DNA from: Chloranthus sessilifolius | Lineage: Eukaryota; Streptophyta; Magnoliopsida; Chloranthales; Chloranthaceae | Assembly (NCBI GenBank): GCA_021018995.1 | Contig: CM037590.1 | Coordinates: forward strand, 86,522,097-86,586,096 | DNA length: 64,000 bases | Direction: 5' to 3' | Shown here: in pieces, positions 23,640 to 35,776 of the stretch | Layout: the number at the start of each line of letters is the position of its first letter | How positions within the stretch are numbered: position 1 is the first letter of the stretch | Notes under the pieces: model-generated | Seen by the model: the letters and a program-made list of their open reading frames with translations, nothing else | Databases searched by the model: none | Told to the model about the DNA's origin: nothing | Position numbers and translations under genes: made by a program

Positions 23640-24560
23640 TATATGTTTTCGACTCATTTTCTCAAAAGGATTCACGGCGCTATCTTTCTTTCCCTCTGGT
23701 TGGGCTTGTGTTGATGTTGGTGTTTTTGGTTGCTTTGAAATCATCTTGAATTGGGTAACAAAGTCCACTGCCACCTCTCTGTTGCTGTCAGCGTTGATAT
23801 CTATTTGTTCATAACTCAGCAGGACCTAATGAGGATCATAGGTTGGTCCCAAAATCTGAAATGGTATAGCTGCTGGTATCGAATGCACTTGTACTGCGGG
23901 CTCTGGAGGTAAGGGTAACACTTGATTCACCTCGGTGATAGCTGGTTGGTTGGTAAAATTGGGATAGATGGGGGTGGTGAAGTTTGTGGGTGCAACCGGG
24001 GGTAAAGGGGTAGCAATTGGCCATTGGTAGCTGATAGGTGCTGGCTAGGGATTGGGGGCATGATGGGCTATCGGCTAATTGACGAGGGTGGTGGTGTATG
24101 GTTGATATGCATTTATATGCACATAATTGACAGGACTGGGTGATGGAAAATAAATCCTAAGATCTAAGGGTTTAACTTGTGGTATTGGGCTAGGGAAATA
24201 ATCTGATAAATTCAGGGGTTCAATCACCCCAATATTCCTTTCTTCATAATTTCTCGGCAATGGTGCCACATAGCTCTCCCGATCACTGATATAATTTGAT
24301 GGGTCGAATTCAAACTTCTCCTCACATTCGTCTATCATCTTGATGGTTGGTTTAGGACCTGCTCCTCTGATAGGATGTGGGGGTAATGCCACCTGTTGAA
24401 TATTCGCGTGCTGGTTTACTTGAGAAGGTGCAGGTGGGATGATTTTCCTTGCATTGATTAAATCTTGGATCGCTTGCTTCAATGGGAAGCAGCGATCAGT
24501 CGGGTAATTCGTACCCTGATGAAAATTATGGTGGGTATTGGGGTCATAATTCTTTGGGAT
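23640..24560 (-). pseudogene. gag C-terminal part of element E
   Basis: Contains TDRCFPLKQAIQDLINARK, the degenerate CDYH...C-type region found after the gag core in Tat elements, followed by Pro-rich linker and the segment FEKMSRKHILETLE that leads into protease. Confidence 0.6.
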
Positions 24561-24839
24561 TGGGTGACGAGGAGGTTGCGGTTGACGAATAGGAACTAAT
24601 CTCTTTTATATTAGTAAAGGCAAAAGTATACGTAGTGATTTCCCTAGGGGTGTAAACACTCCTTCCTAGCAGGCTCTCCTCTACTCCGGAGTCATCTGCA
24701 TTCCTTGTCCATTCCCTGCTCTTTGCATCTGCTCAGTTCTAACTGGTGCTGGCAGGGCTGCTTGAAATTAGAACGAGGTTATATTATTATTAGGCCTGGT
24801 GTTGGCAATGTTTTAGACATCGGCCCGTGTTCTTTTCTC

Positions 24840-25480
24840 ATTCCTCTATTTTGAAAACCTTCTAACCCCACTAGCTCCACTTGGTACATTCTTATTCAGG
24901 CGACCTTCCATGATACCATCTTCACAGCGATTGGCGTTCCTTACCAGATCAGCAAAGATGGACTGCTACTGGTACACTAAAAAGTCTGAGATCACTGACA
25001 GAGTATTTTTGGAAATCATTTCTATTTATTCATCATCAGGTATCCTGTTTCTAACCTGAGCTATCAGTGCTCTCCAATGCCCCAAATAATCGCTAAAGGT
25101 CTCTTTCGGGTTCTGCTTTAAACGAGCCAAGTCTGACTTACGCGGTTCAATATCTATATTATAGACAAAGTATTCCTGAAACAAGTACATCAAGTCCTTC
25201 TAAGTTTTCATCATAGATGTTTCCAAAGATGTAAACCATCTCAAGGCTGGACTGGTCAAACTTTTTTAAAAGACCTTTATCAATAGTCTTTCATCCCCTC
25301 CATACTGACACATGTCCCCACAATAAGACTGGAGGTGTGCTATGGGATTGTCGGTGCCATTGTACTTGTCAAAAGCAGGCATTTTTAATTTTGGAGGCAA
25401 GGGCACCTCAGCAAACAAACATAAATCTAAGAAGTCTGTGATGTGGATTTCAGCACCACCCATCTTCAAACAACTGGTTC
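24840..25480 (-). pseudogene. gag core of element E
   Basis: LKMPAFDKYNGTDNPIAHLQ begins the retrotransposon gag domain; further on the translation reads in the style of the family (LVRNANRCEDGI). The core builds the virus-like particle. Broken. Confidence 0.65.
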
Positions 25481-25489
25481 TGTATTTTG

Positions 25490-27410
25490 TCTAACTGCTC
25501 TTTCAACTATTCCGATTCCTTGGATATGGGGGCCACTTTCTCTGAAGTTGGTTGGACCTCACTCTGGGCTACCAAGGGGTGGGCAATTATAGGAGGAGGG
25601 TTAAGGCTGGTCAATGCCCCAGCATATGCTCCACTATTCCTAATCTCATCCTCTTCATACTGCTAGTCTACATAGGGTGCAGTGAGGGTGGGATTCTCTT
25701 GCTAGTGCTACATGGTCTAGATGGGAATGGCATGAATGGAGGTTGGGTGAGTCCATTGGGGATGAGGGGAGGTTTGTTAGGCGATGGGATGAGTGGAAAT
25801 AAGATTTTTAGGTGGGGCCTGATGTGGCCATTGGGCATGCGGGAAGGCTTGCAACTGACTTTGGAATGTTGGGATATGGGTGAATTAGGGTTGATGTAAG
25901 GCATGGGTTTGAGCTGGGTATGAGGGGTTGTGAATGGGTGAAATTTTAGAGGAATTGTGAAGGGTTGCGAGGCTCCAAGGTCTTGCTGGGCTTGGGTTTG
26001 GGCTATAAGGCCTTGGGAGGGTTGGGCCACAAAGCCTTGGCCATGATAGGTGTGGCCCAGGGGGCCTTGGTGGATTTGGGTCATGGGCCATTGATGGGTT
26101 TGGGCCATGAGCCCCTGATGGGTTTAGGCCATGGGCCCCTGATGGGTTTGGGCCATGGGCCCTTGGTGGGTCTGGCCCATTGAGCCTTAATGGGTCTCGC
26201 CCAGTGGGCCTGGGCCATGGGTCCTTATGGGTCTGGCCCATTAACCCTAGATGGGTCTCAGCTATGGGCCCTTGGTGGGTCTGGCCCATTGGGCTTTGGT
26301 AGGTCTGGCCATAGGACCTTGGTGAACCTGGCCCATTAGGCCTTGATGGGTCTAGGCCATGGGCCTTTGGGACATGTGGGAGATGCAAGTTTGGGCCATT
26401 TGGTGGGTCTGGCCCATTGGGCCTTGATGGGTTTGGGCCATGGGCCCTTTGGACATGTGGGAAATGGGGGTTTGGGCCATTGGGCCTTGGGACATGTAGG
26501 AAATGGGGGTTTGGATAGTGTGGATGATGGGGGATTGATGGGGTCATGGGATAGTGAGGCATGGAGGCTTGATAGGGTATGGGAGGGATCCATAGATGTG
26601 TGGTGTGGATGAGAGGGGACGTGTTGGGAAGCCTTCCACCTATTATAGGTTTGGAACATCTCCTCCATCATGGCCATGGAAGGTGGATCGGATGGAGATG
26701 GAATATTTGATGGTTGGAGGGGTATGGATGGGGTGTGTGAAGAGGAAAAATTTGGCATGGCCCGGGTGAGGGGTGGGATATGGGGTGGATTGGAGAAATG
26801 AGGTGGGACATTGGTAGATGGATTAGGAATGTATGGGGGAGATGTGTGGGGCATAGAGGTGGAGAATGAGAGGAAATTTTGTCATGGCTTCGAAAAAGAT
26901 TGGCATGACTTGGGTAAATGGAGGGATGTGTGGGGGATTAGATGTGGTATGGATGGATGTGGGTGGATCGGGTTGGGCAGATGAGAAATAGGGTATGTTG
27001 GTTAAGGTAGAGGATGGGTTTTGAATGGGTGTAGAAGGAAGGTGAGATGGGTTGGAGATGGCCATGGATGAAGGCATGGCTTGGGAAAATGACAGGAAAT
27101 TTAGATTTTGGGCATTTTGGAAAGTGGTGGAAGGAAAAATAGGGCCACCGAATGGGTCGGTTATGGTGAGGGTTTATTGGGTGAGGGGGGTGGAAGTAAA
27201 GGCTTCTTCGGTATGGGAATGGGTTGGAGAATGTGGGGGGGATGAGTTGGGATCGGCATAAGCCGGATCAATGGCCCACGACATATCTCGGTATCGCGTT
27301 GTGTACGGGTGCCTCAGATGGGGCCCGTAAAGCTTTCTCCTTCTTCCCCTACGAGATGACGGAGGGTACGATGATGCCGTTGTGCCGGCACCAATCAAGA
27401 CTTTATTTTT
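25490..27410 (-). pseudogene. Pro-rich N-terminal gag extension of element E
   Basis: Starts near RRGRRRKLYGPHLRHPYTTR, a conserved start of Tat gag, then about 1.7 kb coding mostly Pro, His, Asn, Ser and Gly. The inner part is a tandem minisatellite. Such long Pro-rich leaders are variable within the lineage. Confidence 0.6.
25960..26500 (-). repeat. GPNP minisatellite inside gag of element E
   Basis: About 24-base units around GGGTTTGGGCCATGGGCCC (plus strand) code on the minus strand for 8-residue repeats such as HGPNPSGA and NGPDPPRA, with longer higher-order variants. At least a dozen imperfect units. Confidence 0.75.
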
Positions 27411-28696
27411 ATATTTTTTATTTTTTATTTTTTAAAATTTTTATAAGTGAAAAGAAATGAGGATTTCGGGACCTTTTTGAATTCCCGTCTCGAGGGGCTT
27501 TTGTACCCTAAATAGGTCTCGCGGCAAAGGTTTCGAAGTGCTTTGGAAGAATCAAAGGGAAACCCCTTGATCTATTGAAGGCACAAAAACCAATGCAAAT
27601 AACCCAATCCCCATAAACGAATAAAAAAGAAGTCACCTTCTTTTAACCGGCGAGGGCGTATTCGGTGTTGAATGTTACAGGGCCTAAGCAGAGGCACTAA
27701 ACACACTGATCGGGGAGTCCGGGAAGTGAAACAGGCCACCAGATTCGGGCTGCTGCTGTGTACCCAAAGCTGGAGCAACTAATAGATGCGCCAGACTAAA
27801 AAATGCTCCTTTTTATGCTAGCGCAACTAATAGATGCGCCAGTGTAAATTTGAATATTTTTTGCTTAGTGCAACTATTAGTGGCACCAGGCAAAAGTTGG
27901 GTTCCAGTTTGTTTGACAGCAGCAGTTTCAGCCGGAAATGAGTCTCCTAATTGGTTTTTTCTGGAAGTTGGGCTTCCGGGGATTGATTGTTCTAATGATA
28001 CACCTCTTTCCTCACCGATCCTAAGGGCTTAGCGACCAAATTGGGTTCACTATCGCTCTTTTTTTCTCAGGTTTTAAGCTTGGTAACGATAAGGTTACCC
28101 ACCCAATATACCTCAAGTGCAAGCACTTTTTTCAGGTACTAGGTGGGCTGGGACTTTTCCAGATCATAACCACTAGGGGCTACTTCCGTACTAAGACCCA
28201 GGAGTTTGTATGTGTGACTAAATAATCCAACCCTTGAAAATCTATCCCTCAAATATCAATTTAAATCCCCTTTGTTGGTTCAATTTTACCTTTTACTTTT
28301 AAGGAAATTTTCTTAAGTTCAAAGACCGAGGGAGATGATCCCGTGCCGCCTCTACGGGCCGGAGTTCACTAGTGAAATATGATTACGGAATTAAAAGCAC
28401 AAGTAGGTCCGCCAAATGGCTAAGACACTTGAAATGACAAAAATATAAAGTATTTAAATGACAATGCAAAAGTTTTCCCGCCAATCAGCTAAGGTGCATG
28501 AAATGACGGAAAGGTAAAGAAATTAAATGACAGTGCGCAAGTAGGCCTGCTAAACGGCTAAGGCTCGTAAATGACGTAAAAGTAGGGGTAAGTAAAATAA
28601 TGTAATCGGAGGGGTGAGTAAAAAAAAAATAGCAGTAAAAGGGTTAGTAAATCAAAAATAAAGAGGCCAAATTAAAGGGGAAGCTCTACTAGCTAC
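27411..28696 (-). other. 5' leader of element E
   Basis: No gene. Holds three copies of GCAACTAATAGATGCGCCAG or variants (near 27775, 27822, 27870) and three degenerate copies of a roughly 60-base unit with CCGCCAAATGGCTAAG, CCGCCAATCAGCTAAG and CTGCTAAACGGCTAAG, each followed by AAATGAC (28390-28580). Confidence 0.65.
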
Positions 28697-28714
28697 TCCC
28701 CAGCAGAGTCGCCA
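28697..28714 (-). other. Primer binding site of E
   Basis: Minus strand TGGCGACTCTGCTGGGGA, like the tRNA-Arg-type site of Ogre/Tat elements; two bases from the LTR end. Confidence 0.7.
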
Positions 28715-28716
28715 TC

Positions 28717-28870
28717 TGTGCAACTGTGAGATTTGTGATGATCCTGTCACGACGATGCGCTCTCAAATAAAATATTTAGAGTTGTCACCCGGAGCTTTTG
28801 TATCCCGGGAAACCAAGATCAATTTTGTAAGCACCTAATGCCCCAAATAGGACTCTGAATCCGGTCTAAG
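28717..28870 (-). repeat. Partial 5' LTR of element E
   Basis: Only the last 154 bases of the LTR (U5 end) are present; they include GTTGTCACCCGG, like the GTCGCCACC words near Tat LTR ends. The sequence to the right belongs to F. Confidence 0.65.
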
Positions 28871-30649
28871 GTGTTGACTAGTAGGACTAGTAATCAATAG
28901 TGTTACATATGTGGGGTCTAAGGTGACCCAATAATCCAGTATATATGCTAAAATATGAACATACATCCTAGGTAATTGACGCTCACGAAGAGCTTGTAAA
29001 AGAGGGATGTTTGCTTGGATGCATGCGTGCACGTGTAACCAGTTACACGTAAGCTTGATTTAAGGTAGGGAGTTTACCTCGATAATTTATGTTTTATTTC
29101 CTCATTCACATCTAGTTAGCAAGTTCATATATGTACATAAAAGCATGGTAAATATGCTCATATCAGTTTAGATGTATGGATACGCATGTATAGACTAATT
29201 TCAGCTCGATGAATGATTAAGTATGAATATGATAGACCAGTTTAGATGTATAATGATGATGATAGATATCAATTTCGATGTGTGTTTTTGCATGGCTATG
29301 CTCATGTAAATTTTGAGGTATGATAATGATAAAATCAGATTCGATGTAAGATTTTGTATGAATATGTTGTATTCAATTTCTATGAATAGTCATGTATAAT
29401 GATGATACGGTCAGATTTGACATATGATTAATGTATGAACATGCTAGTTCAATGAATAGTTAGGTATGATAATGCTAGTGCAGTTTAGATTTATGGTTAT
29501 GAATGATGAAACTAGATTAGTTTAGATGCATGCTTCTGAACGATGTTGCTAGTTACAGTCAGATGTATGGATATGTATGGTTATGTACAAGCATGCGAGT
29601 TTGGTTTATGTTCAATTCAGTTTCGATATATTCTTATATGATATATGTTCATGATGTTCTCGCATAGCTGATACCATACATTGGTCATGTCCTGTTATCC
29701 TTGATGTCATGTACACATTTTTGCTTCGTTTTGAGCCAAGTGATCCTGCTAACTTGGGAGCTTGACTGTGTAATCCTTGAATACAAGTAATCCCGCTAAC
29801 TCGAGAGCTTGATTCTTTTATTTCTTGTATATGTAAATTTTACGTCTGATAGCTTGTTTAAGTTAAACTTATTTCAGCATGATTCGTTGTATTTGTTCCA
29901 GGATGGTTTCTTGTCAGCATGACTCCTAGTATTTGTTTCAGCATGAATCTGTCAGCATGATAAATGATTCACATGATTAATTACTTGTCTATACTATATA
30001 TTGCTAGAATAGATACAAGATAAGATATAATGTGCTTAGATTTGTAATTTATGCATTAAGAAGTGAATTGGCATTCTAACATATAAGTTGGCACTGTAAA
30101 TTTTCCTGCTGAGCTTCGATGATAGCTCATCCTACAACTTCATATCTTAGCTGCAGATATTGACCCTGAGGACGAGGGTGATCTCATGTATCAGCCAGAG
30201 GAGGAAGAAGAAGAAGAGGAGGACGAGGAGGATGAGGAGGATGAATTCGCTAAGGAATTCTTTCTTAAATAGGTTAGAGAGAGAATGCTTGAGAGAGAGA
30301 TTTATTTTAAAAACTTGTACAAATCAACAATATTATAATTTTGAGATATTTTGTACTTCATCTATAGGTTTTCTTTCCATTGTTTAGATGGCGGGTGACC
30401 GTCATCGGTGGAAAGCTATACATTGTATCAGTTAGTTTTTGTTTTATAGTCCTTTGTTAATTTACTGTTTTTAATAGATGAGTAAATATCAGTTTCTACC
30501 ATATTGTTTCATGTCAGAGTTATTATAATGCTTCTGTAAATGTAATACTTTGTACACGACAAGATGCACTTGTATGACAGGATCATGTTAGGTGATCCGA
30601 CGACATGACCTTTCCTATATACGATAAGGGGAAAAGTCGGGCCATCACA
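28871..30649 (+). repeat. 5' LTR of element F (3' portion)
   Basis: Matches 39507-39818 plus 56807-58286 and ends GGGCCATCACA next to the primer site. Contains GATGTATGG/ATGATGAT-type degenerate repeats (29150-29600), two copies of a unit with CCCGCTAACTCG (29740-29820), and a GAGGAAGAAGAA tract at about 30197-30245. Confidence 0.85.
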
Positions 30650-30651
30650 GG

Positions 30652-30670
30652 TGGTATCAGAGCCCCCGAC
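30652..30670 (+). other. Primer binding site of F (initiator tRNA-Met)
   Basis: TGGTATCAGAGCCCCCGAC, the standard chromovirus site, two bases after the LTR. Confidence 0.9.
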
Positions 30671-30939
30671 ATTAAGTCGTTTGGAGACTTAACTCTGGCG
30701 TAAACATATGGCAAAGTTTCTGATGTTTTGTTCATTGTTAGGATTTAGGTTGAGTCTATGATCTATCCGATCAAGTTGTTGCTTGATCAAAATAGGTTGC
30801 GATTCTTCCACGACAAGGGAGAAGAAGGGGTAGACCACAGTTACCCCATCTCACTGGCCCGAATGCTATTCCAGCGGTGGGCTACGAGCACGACACTGTC
30901 TCTAGAAGCAGAGAGAATGTACATATGGCAGAGAGCTGA

Positions 30940-32115
30940 ACTACAATGGATAATGTTGCTGAGCATACTCCTCCTGTAGCAGATGTTAACCAGACGGGGC
31001 CTGTTCCCAGAGTCAAACAGAATGTAGGAAAAAATCTGTAGTTGATGGAGACCATGGTCCACATCATGGCCATGCTAGCAGAGAGAAGACCCCCAGAGAG
31101 CTTTGCAGAGTTTGTATGCCTCCGACCACTGAGTTTCTATGGTCAGCATAACCCAATGGAGGCTGAAAAATGGCTAACACAGATCGAGAAGGTGCTTCAG
31201 AGGGTTACATGCATTGAGGTCGAGAAAGTTAGTTGGGCAACATACAAACTAGGGGGTAAAGCCCTGGTGGCAGTCTATAGAATGGACAATAGAACTCGGA
31301 GTACCTTGGACATGGGCAACTTTCACTGAAGCCTTCAATGAGAAGTATTTTCCAGCACCCGAGAGATATCAGATGGAGGTCCAGTTTTCGACCTTAGTAC
31401 AAGGCCAGATGATTGTTAGAGAGTATGAGGTAAAGCTCACTTGCCTTTCTCAGTTTGTGCCATTACTCGTAGCCACCGAGCTCATGAAGTCATAGAAGTT
31501 TGAGCGCGGTTTGAAGCCCCTGATCAAGGATAGGATTTCGTTGTTTCAAGCAACGACACATGCACATGTGATGAAGTTGGCCCTTATAGAAGAGACCGAT
31601 GTTGAGAATATGTTCAAGAGGAGAGAGGAACCAAATAAAAGTAGAAAAGCTCAAGCTCAAGCCTTTAGTTTTGGCCAAGCAAGTACGAGACCATGATATG
31701 CCATGCAGCCAGCATTCCAACCTGCTGCAATAGCCTACACACGGCCCTACAATCTCACAAATCTACCACCATTACCACATCGAGTTAAATGTGTTTTGAA
31801 CCAGCCTGCCCAGTCTATATCTCGCATTTAACGAGCACGACCGGCAGTTTCCCGCACGGGATCTTATACAATTTCGTCGGCAGCTTCAACCGATATATGT
31901 GGGAAGTGTGGGAAGGCACACAAGACAGATGAATGTCGTAAAGTGTCTGGTGCATGCTTTCATTGTGGAAAGATGGGACATCAGATTAAGGATTGCCTAG
32001 AGACGGTGGGAACGACATCGAAGACAGGACCAGCTTTACGATCTACACGGCCTATGGTACAAGACCGAGCTTATGCTGTATCGGCACAGGGCGCCCAAAC
32101 TAGCAATGATATTAT
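30940..32115 (+). pseudogene. gag of chromovirus F
   Basis: FYGQHNPMEAEKWLTQIEKV is the hallmark start of the Del/Tekay gag core; the C-terminal nucleocapsid has two knuckles, CGKCGKAHKTDEC and CFHCGKMGHQIKDC (CX2CX4HX4C). Between them and the core runs a basic Gln-rich linker. Broken. Confidence 0.85.
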
Positions 32116-32322
32116 TCAAGGTATGTTTGATAATTATTATTTTATCATAAGTTCATTAATGATCTTTTAGATGAAGTAGGTGCATCAAGTCAAAATTCAG
32201 ATATATATACACTTTGTACATTGCATTATTTTCCACTAGTCTTACACTCTTATCGTTTAGATTCGATAGTTTATAATTCCATTAGTTCGATCTAATTATA
32301 TAATACATGTGCAATAGGTACA
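32116..32322 (+). other. AT-rich spacer between gag and protease of F
   Basis: About 0.2 kb, far more AT-rich than the coding parts on each side, with GT- and AG-like edges. Could be an intron or simply inserted sequence; see findings. Confidence 0.4.
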
Positions 32323-32720
32323 TTTCTACTGTATCTGAAGGGTGCTTACTTGAGTTATGAGACACGAGTTTTGATAGATCCTGGATCTACACACTCGTTT
32401 GTCACACTTGAGTTTGCTGATAAGATGGGAAGGTTGGGAGCCACTCTAGAATCTCTTGACTTTATTTTAGAAGTGTCAGTCCCGACCGGACAATCTGTCA
32501 CTACTGACATGGTGTATCAATCCATTGTTATTTTGATCAAAGATTACTGGGAATAGAAAGTAGTAGCTGATTTGATATTGCTTGATATGTAAGGATTCGG
32601 CGTAATCCTTGACATGGATTGGTTGTTCCATCACCATGCAAATGTCGATTGTCGAAAGAAGATCCTTACTTCGATCCCAAAGGGAGGAAATCAGCTAAAG
32701 TTTTTGGTATATAGTCAACT
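32323..32720 (+). pseudogene. Aspartic protease of chromovirus F
   Basis: VLIDPGSTHSFVTLEFADKM aligns with the chromovirus protease active-site region; GFGVILDMDWLFHHHANVDC matches the GMDWL..H...DC motif that ends it. Confidence 0.75.
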
Positions 32721-32833
32721 ATACTCCCTTTCATTTCAGCAATCCGAGCACGACGATTACTCAATGATGGTGCTCAAGAGTATATTGATTTTATACAAAG
32801 TCAAGATTAGGAAGAAAAGAAAGTCACTTTCAT

Positions 32834-33640
32834 ATGTGCCGATTGTTAGGATTACCACCTGACAGGGAAGTGGAGTTCACTATTGATTTAGCCTCGGGCA
32901 CTGAGCCAATATCAAAGGTATCATATCGAATGACACCAACAGAGTTGAAAGAACTCAAGGAGCAGTTGCAAGAGCTTCTTGATAAAGGCTTTATCAGACC
33001 AAGCGTGTCTCCGTGGGGTGCACCGGTATTGTTCGTAAAGAAGGATGGGTCGATGCGTCTCTGCATCGATTACCGTCAATTAAATAAGTTGACGATCAAG
33101 AATTGTTACCCGCTCCCCAGAATCGACGATCTCTTTGATCTGTTACAAGGAGAACGGTGTTTTTCAAAGATTGATTTATGATCAGGATATCACCAGTTGA
33201 AGGTGAAAGCTAAAGATATTTTGAAGACAACTTTTCAGACACGATATGGTCACTATGAGTTTCTCGTCATGCCCTTCGGGTTGACCAATGCACCTGCATC
33301 ATTTATGGACTTGATTAATTGAGTCCTCAAGCCTTATTTAGATCAGTGTATTATAGTATTCATCGACGATATACTCATCTACTCAAAGATGAGAGTAGAG
33401 CACGAAGATCATCTGTGTCTTGCTTTACAGACATTGAGAGATTCTCAGTTGTATGCCAAGTTTGGTAATGTGACTTCTGGTTGAATCAAGTCAGGTTTCT
33501 GGGTCACATCATTTTCAAAGCCGGTATTACCATAAATCCTACAAAGATAAAGGCTGTAGTGTAATAGAAGCATCTAGAAACTGTAAACAAAATCTGAAGC
33601 TTTCTAGGTCTCGCAGGGTATTATAGATATTTTGTTGAAG
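32834..33640 (+). pseudogene. Reverse transcriptase of chromovirus F
   Basis: Enters with [18 protein letters not shown], then [55 protein letters not shown] and the catalytic IDD in [10 protein letters not shown]. Typical gypsy RT of the Tekay/Del group. Broken. Confidence 0.85.
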
Positions 33641-34150
33641 GATTTTTTATGCTTGCAGAACCACTCACGCAGCTCACTCGTAAGAATGTCAAATTCGATT
33701 GGACTGAGGCGTGTGAGCGGAGTTTTCAGAAGTTGAAAAGGAGTCTCACCTTCGCCCCCGTACTAACACTACCATCAGGCAGTGGTGGCTTTGTGGTATT
33801 CATCGATGCCTCGTATAGTGGGTTAGGTTGTGTATTGAATCAGAGGGAACATGCGATTGTGTATGGTTCTCGGTAGTTGAAAGATCATGAGAAGAACTAC
33901 CCCACTCATGAACTAAAACTAGCAGCGATTATTTTTGCATTGAAGATCTAGAGGCACTACCTTTATGGTAAAACCTTCAAAATTTTCACCGATCATAAAA
34001 GTTTCAAGTATCTCTTTATCCAGAAAGAGCTAAATTTGAGGCAAAGAAGATGGATGGAGTTCTTACAGGACTATGACTAATCTATTCAGTACCATCTCGG
34101 TAAAGCCAATGTAGTGGCTGATGCACTAAGTTGGAAGTCATCCGCTTAGC
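33641..34150 (+). pseudogene. RNase H of chromovirus F
   Basis: TQLTRKNVKFDWTEACERSF, VVFIDASYSGLGCVLNQ (first catalytic Asp), NYPTHELKLAAI and [12 protein letters not shown] are the standard landmarks in order. Confidence 0.8.
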
Positions 34151-34399
34151 TATCTCATCTTGTGACATGGCTACAAAGATGGAAATTGCTAAATGACATA
34201 GTTTCATCTAGTGCCACTCTTAGAGCAATGGAAAATGGAGGTTTTCTTATGACAGTGATGATCCGATCCACACTCTTCGATAGGACCAGAGAACTCCAAA
34301 TGCATGATGCAGAGCTTATCGCCATCAGACAGGGAATACTCAATGGGCTCCAACCAGAATTTTCTATGAAGGACAATGGGTCCTTATTATTTTGAGGCC

Positions 34400-35280
34400 A
34401 TGTATGCGTATCGAATGATAGTACCTTGTGTCAAGAAATTCTCGAAGAGGCTCACAAGTCAGCTTATGTCATTCATCCTGGTAGCACAAAAATGTATCAG
34501 GATTTGAAGAAGATCTTTTGGTGGAATGGATTGAAGCGAGAAGTGGTGGAACATATTGCGAAATGTTTGACCTGCCAGCAAGTGAATGTCGAACACAAGC
34601 ATCCCGTTGGACTGTTACAGCCACTACTCATCCCAGAGTGAAAAAGGGAGAACATTTCCATTGATTTCATCCTTGGCTTGCCCCGTACAAAGAAGGGTTA
34701 CAATGTGATTTGGGTGATTGTTGATCGTCTCACCAAATCAGCATATTTCTTACCCTACGGTACACGATATACAACATTGAAACTGGCCGAAGTCTATCTG
34801 AGAGAGATAGTCTGACTACATGGGATACCCATGAGTATTGTGTCAGATCGCGATCCTTTATATACCTCACAATTCTGGCAGAGTTTTCAAGAGGGAATGG
34901 GTTCCAAGTTGGAATTCAGTTTTGCATTTCATCCTCAGACCGACGGACAAACAAAAAGGGTGAATCAAGTGATAGAAGATATGTTATGGGCATGTATGCT
35001 AGATTTCTAAGGATCATGGGGTAAGCACTTTCCCCTGATCAAATTCACATACAATAACAGCTTCCAATCGAGCATCGGCATGGAACCATTCGAAGCACTA
35101 TATGGACATCGATGTAAATCTCCGATCAACTGGAAAGAAGCTGGTGAACATCTTATTTTGGGCCCTGACTTGATAGAAAGTACCAATGTAATTGTTCACG
35201 TCATTTGTGAGAGACTGAAGAGTGCTCAGAGTTGGCAGAAGAGTTATGCCGATCTCAAGCAAACCAATGTTGATTTTTAG
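34400..35280 (+). pseudogene. Integrase of chromovirus F
   Basis: Zinc-binding HHCC end is visible (HPGSTKMYQDLKKIFWW, CLTCQQ), then the core with VIVDRLTKSAYF, SIVSDRDPLYTSQFW and the HPQTDGQT signature. Inserts the cDNA into chromosomes. Broken. Confidence 0.85.
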
Positions 35281-35356
35281 GTAACTAAACAACTATAAGT
35301 GTATTTCTTACGTGAATTGAATTATTTATATCGTATTTCTAACATGTGCCGTACAG

Positions 35357-35776
35357 ATTGGTAATCACGTCTTTACCAAAATATCCCCGACAAAAGACGT
35401 GATGCGATTTGGAAAATGTGGCAAATTGAGTCCTTGCTACATTGAACCATTCCCAGTTTTGAGCAAAGTTGGTGAGGTAGCATACCGAGTCGCGTTACCT
35501 CCATATTTAGCCAGCGTACACAACATATTTCATGTGTCTATGCCGAGGAAGTATGTCAAAGATTCAACACACATGTTGGATTATCAGCCACTTGACGTCC
35601 AGGAGGATTTGACGGTCACCGAAGAACCAGTTCAGATATTCGACTGCAGGGACCAAATCTTGACAATGAGGCATATTCCACTCGTATTGGTCGAATGGAA
35701 GAATCACGGTTCTCATGAGGCTACTTGGGAACGCGAAGCTGATATTCGCGCTCAGTATCCCCACTTATTTACCTAA
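35357..35776 (+). pseudogene. Integrase C-terminal part and chromodomain of F
   Basis: FGKCGKLSPCYIEPFPVLSK and LPPYLASVHNIFHVSMPRKY are the GPY/F-type module; VEWKNHGSHEATWERE is the chromodomain core with its Trp and Glu residues. In chromoviruses this domain steers insertion towards heterochromatin, which fits the nested setting. An 80-base AT-rich spacer (35280-35356) separates it from the integrase core. Confidence 0.85.

Larger units (their letters stand above)
19858..28870 (-). mobile_element. Element E: Tat/Ogre-like Ty3/gypsy element, 5' and central parts
   Basis: Minus-strand fossil. Order from the right: about 150 bases of 5' LTR, primer site, 1.3 kb leader, gag with a long Pro-rich N-terminal part, protease with a G-patch-like stretch, RT, RNase H and a second (archaeal-type) RNase H. 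Integrase and 3' LTR are not in view because D interrupts at 19857. The second RNase H after the first is diagnostic of the Tat lineage. Ten or more breaks in coding. Confidence 0.85.

Noticed and set aside
25552-26612. Gly/Leu-rich plus-strand frames
   Set aside because: Antisense shadows of the gag minisatellite of E.
30197-30245. Host gene exon coding an acidic domain
   Set aside because: Present in both LTRs of F at the same place, so it is part of the LTR.
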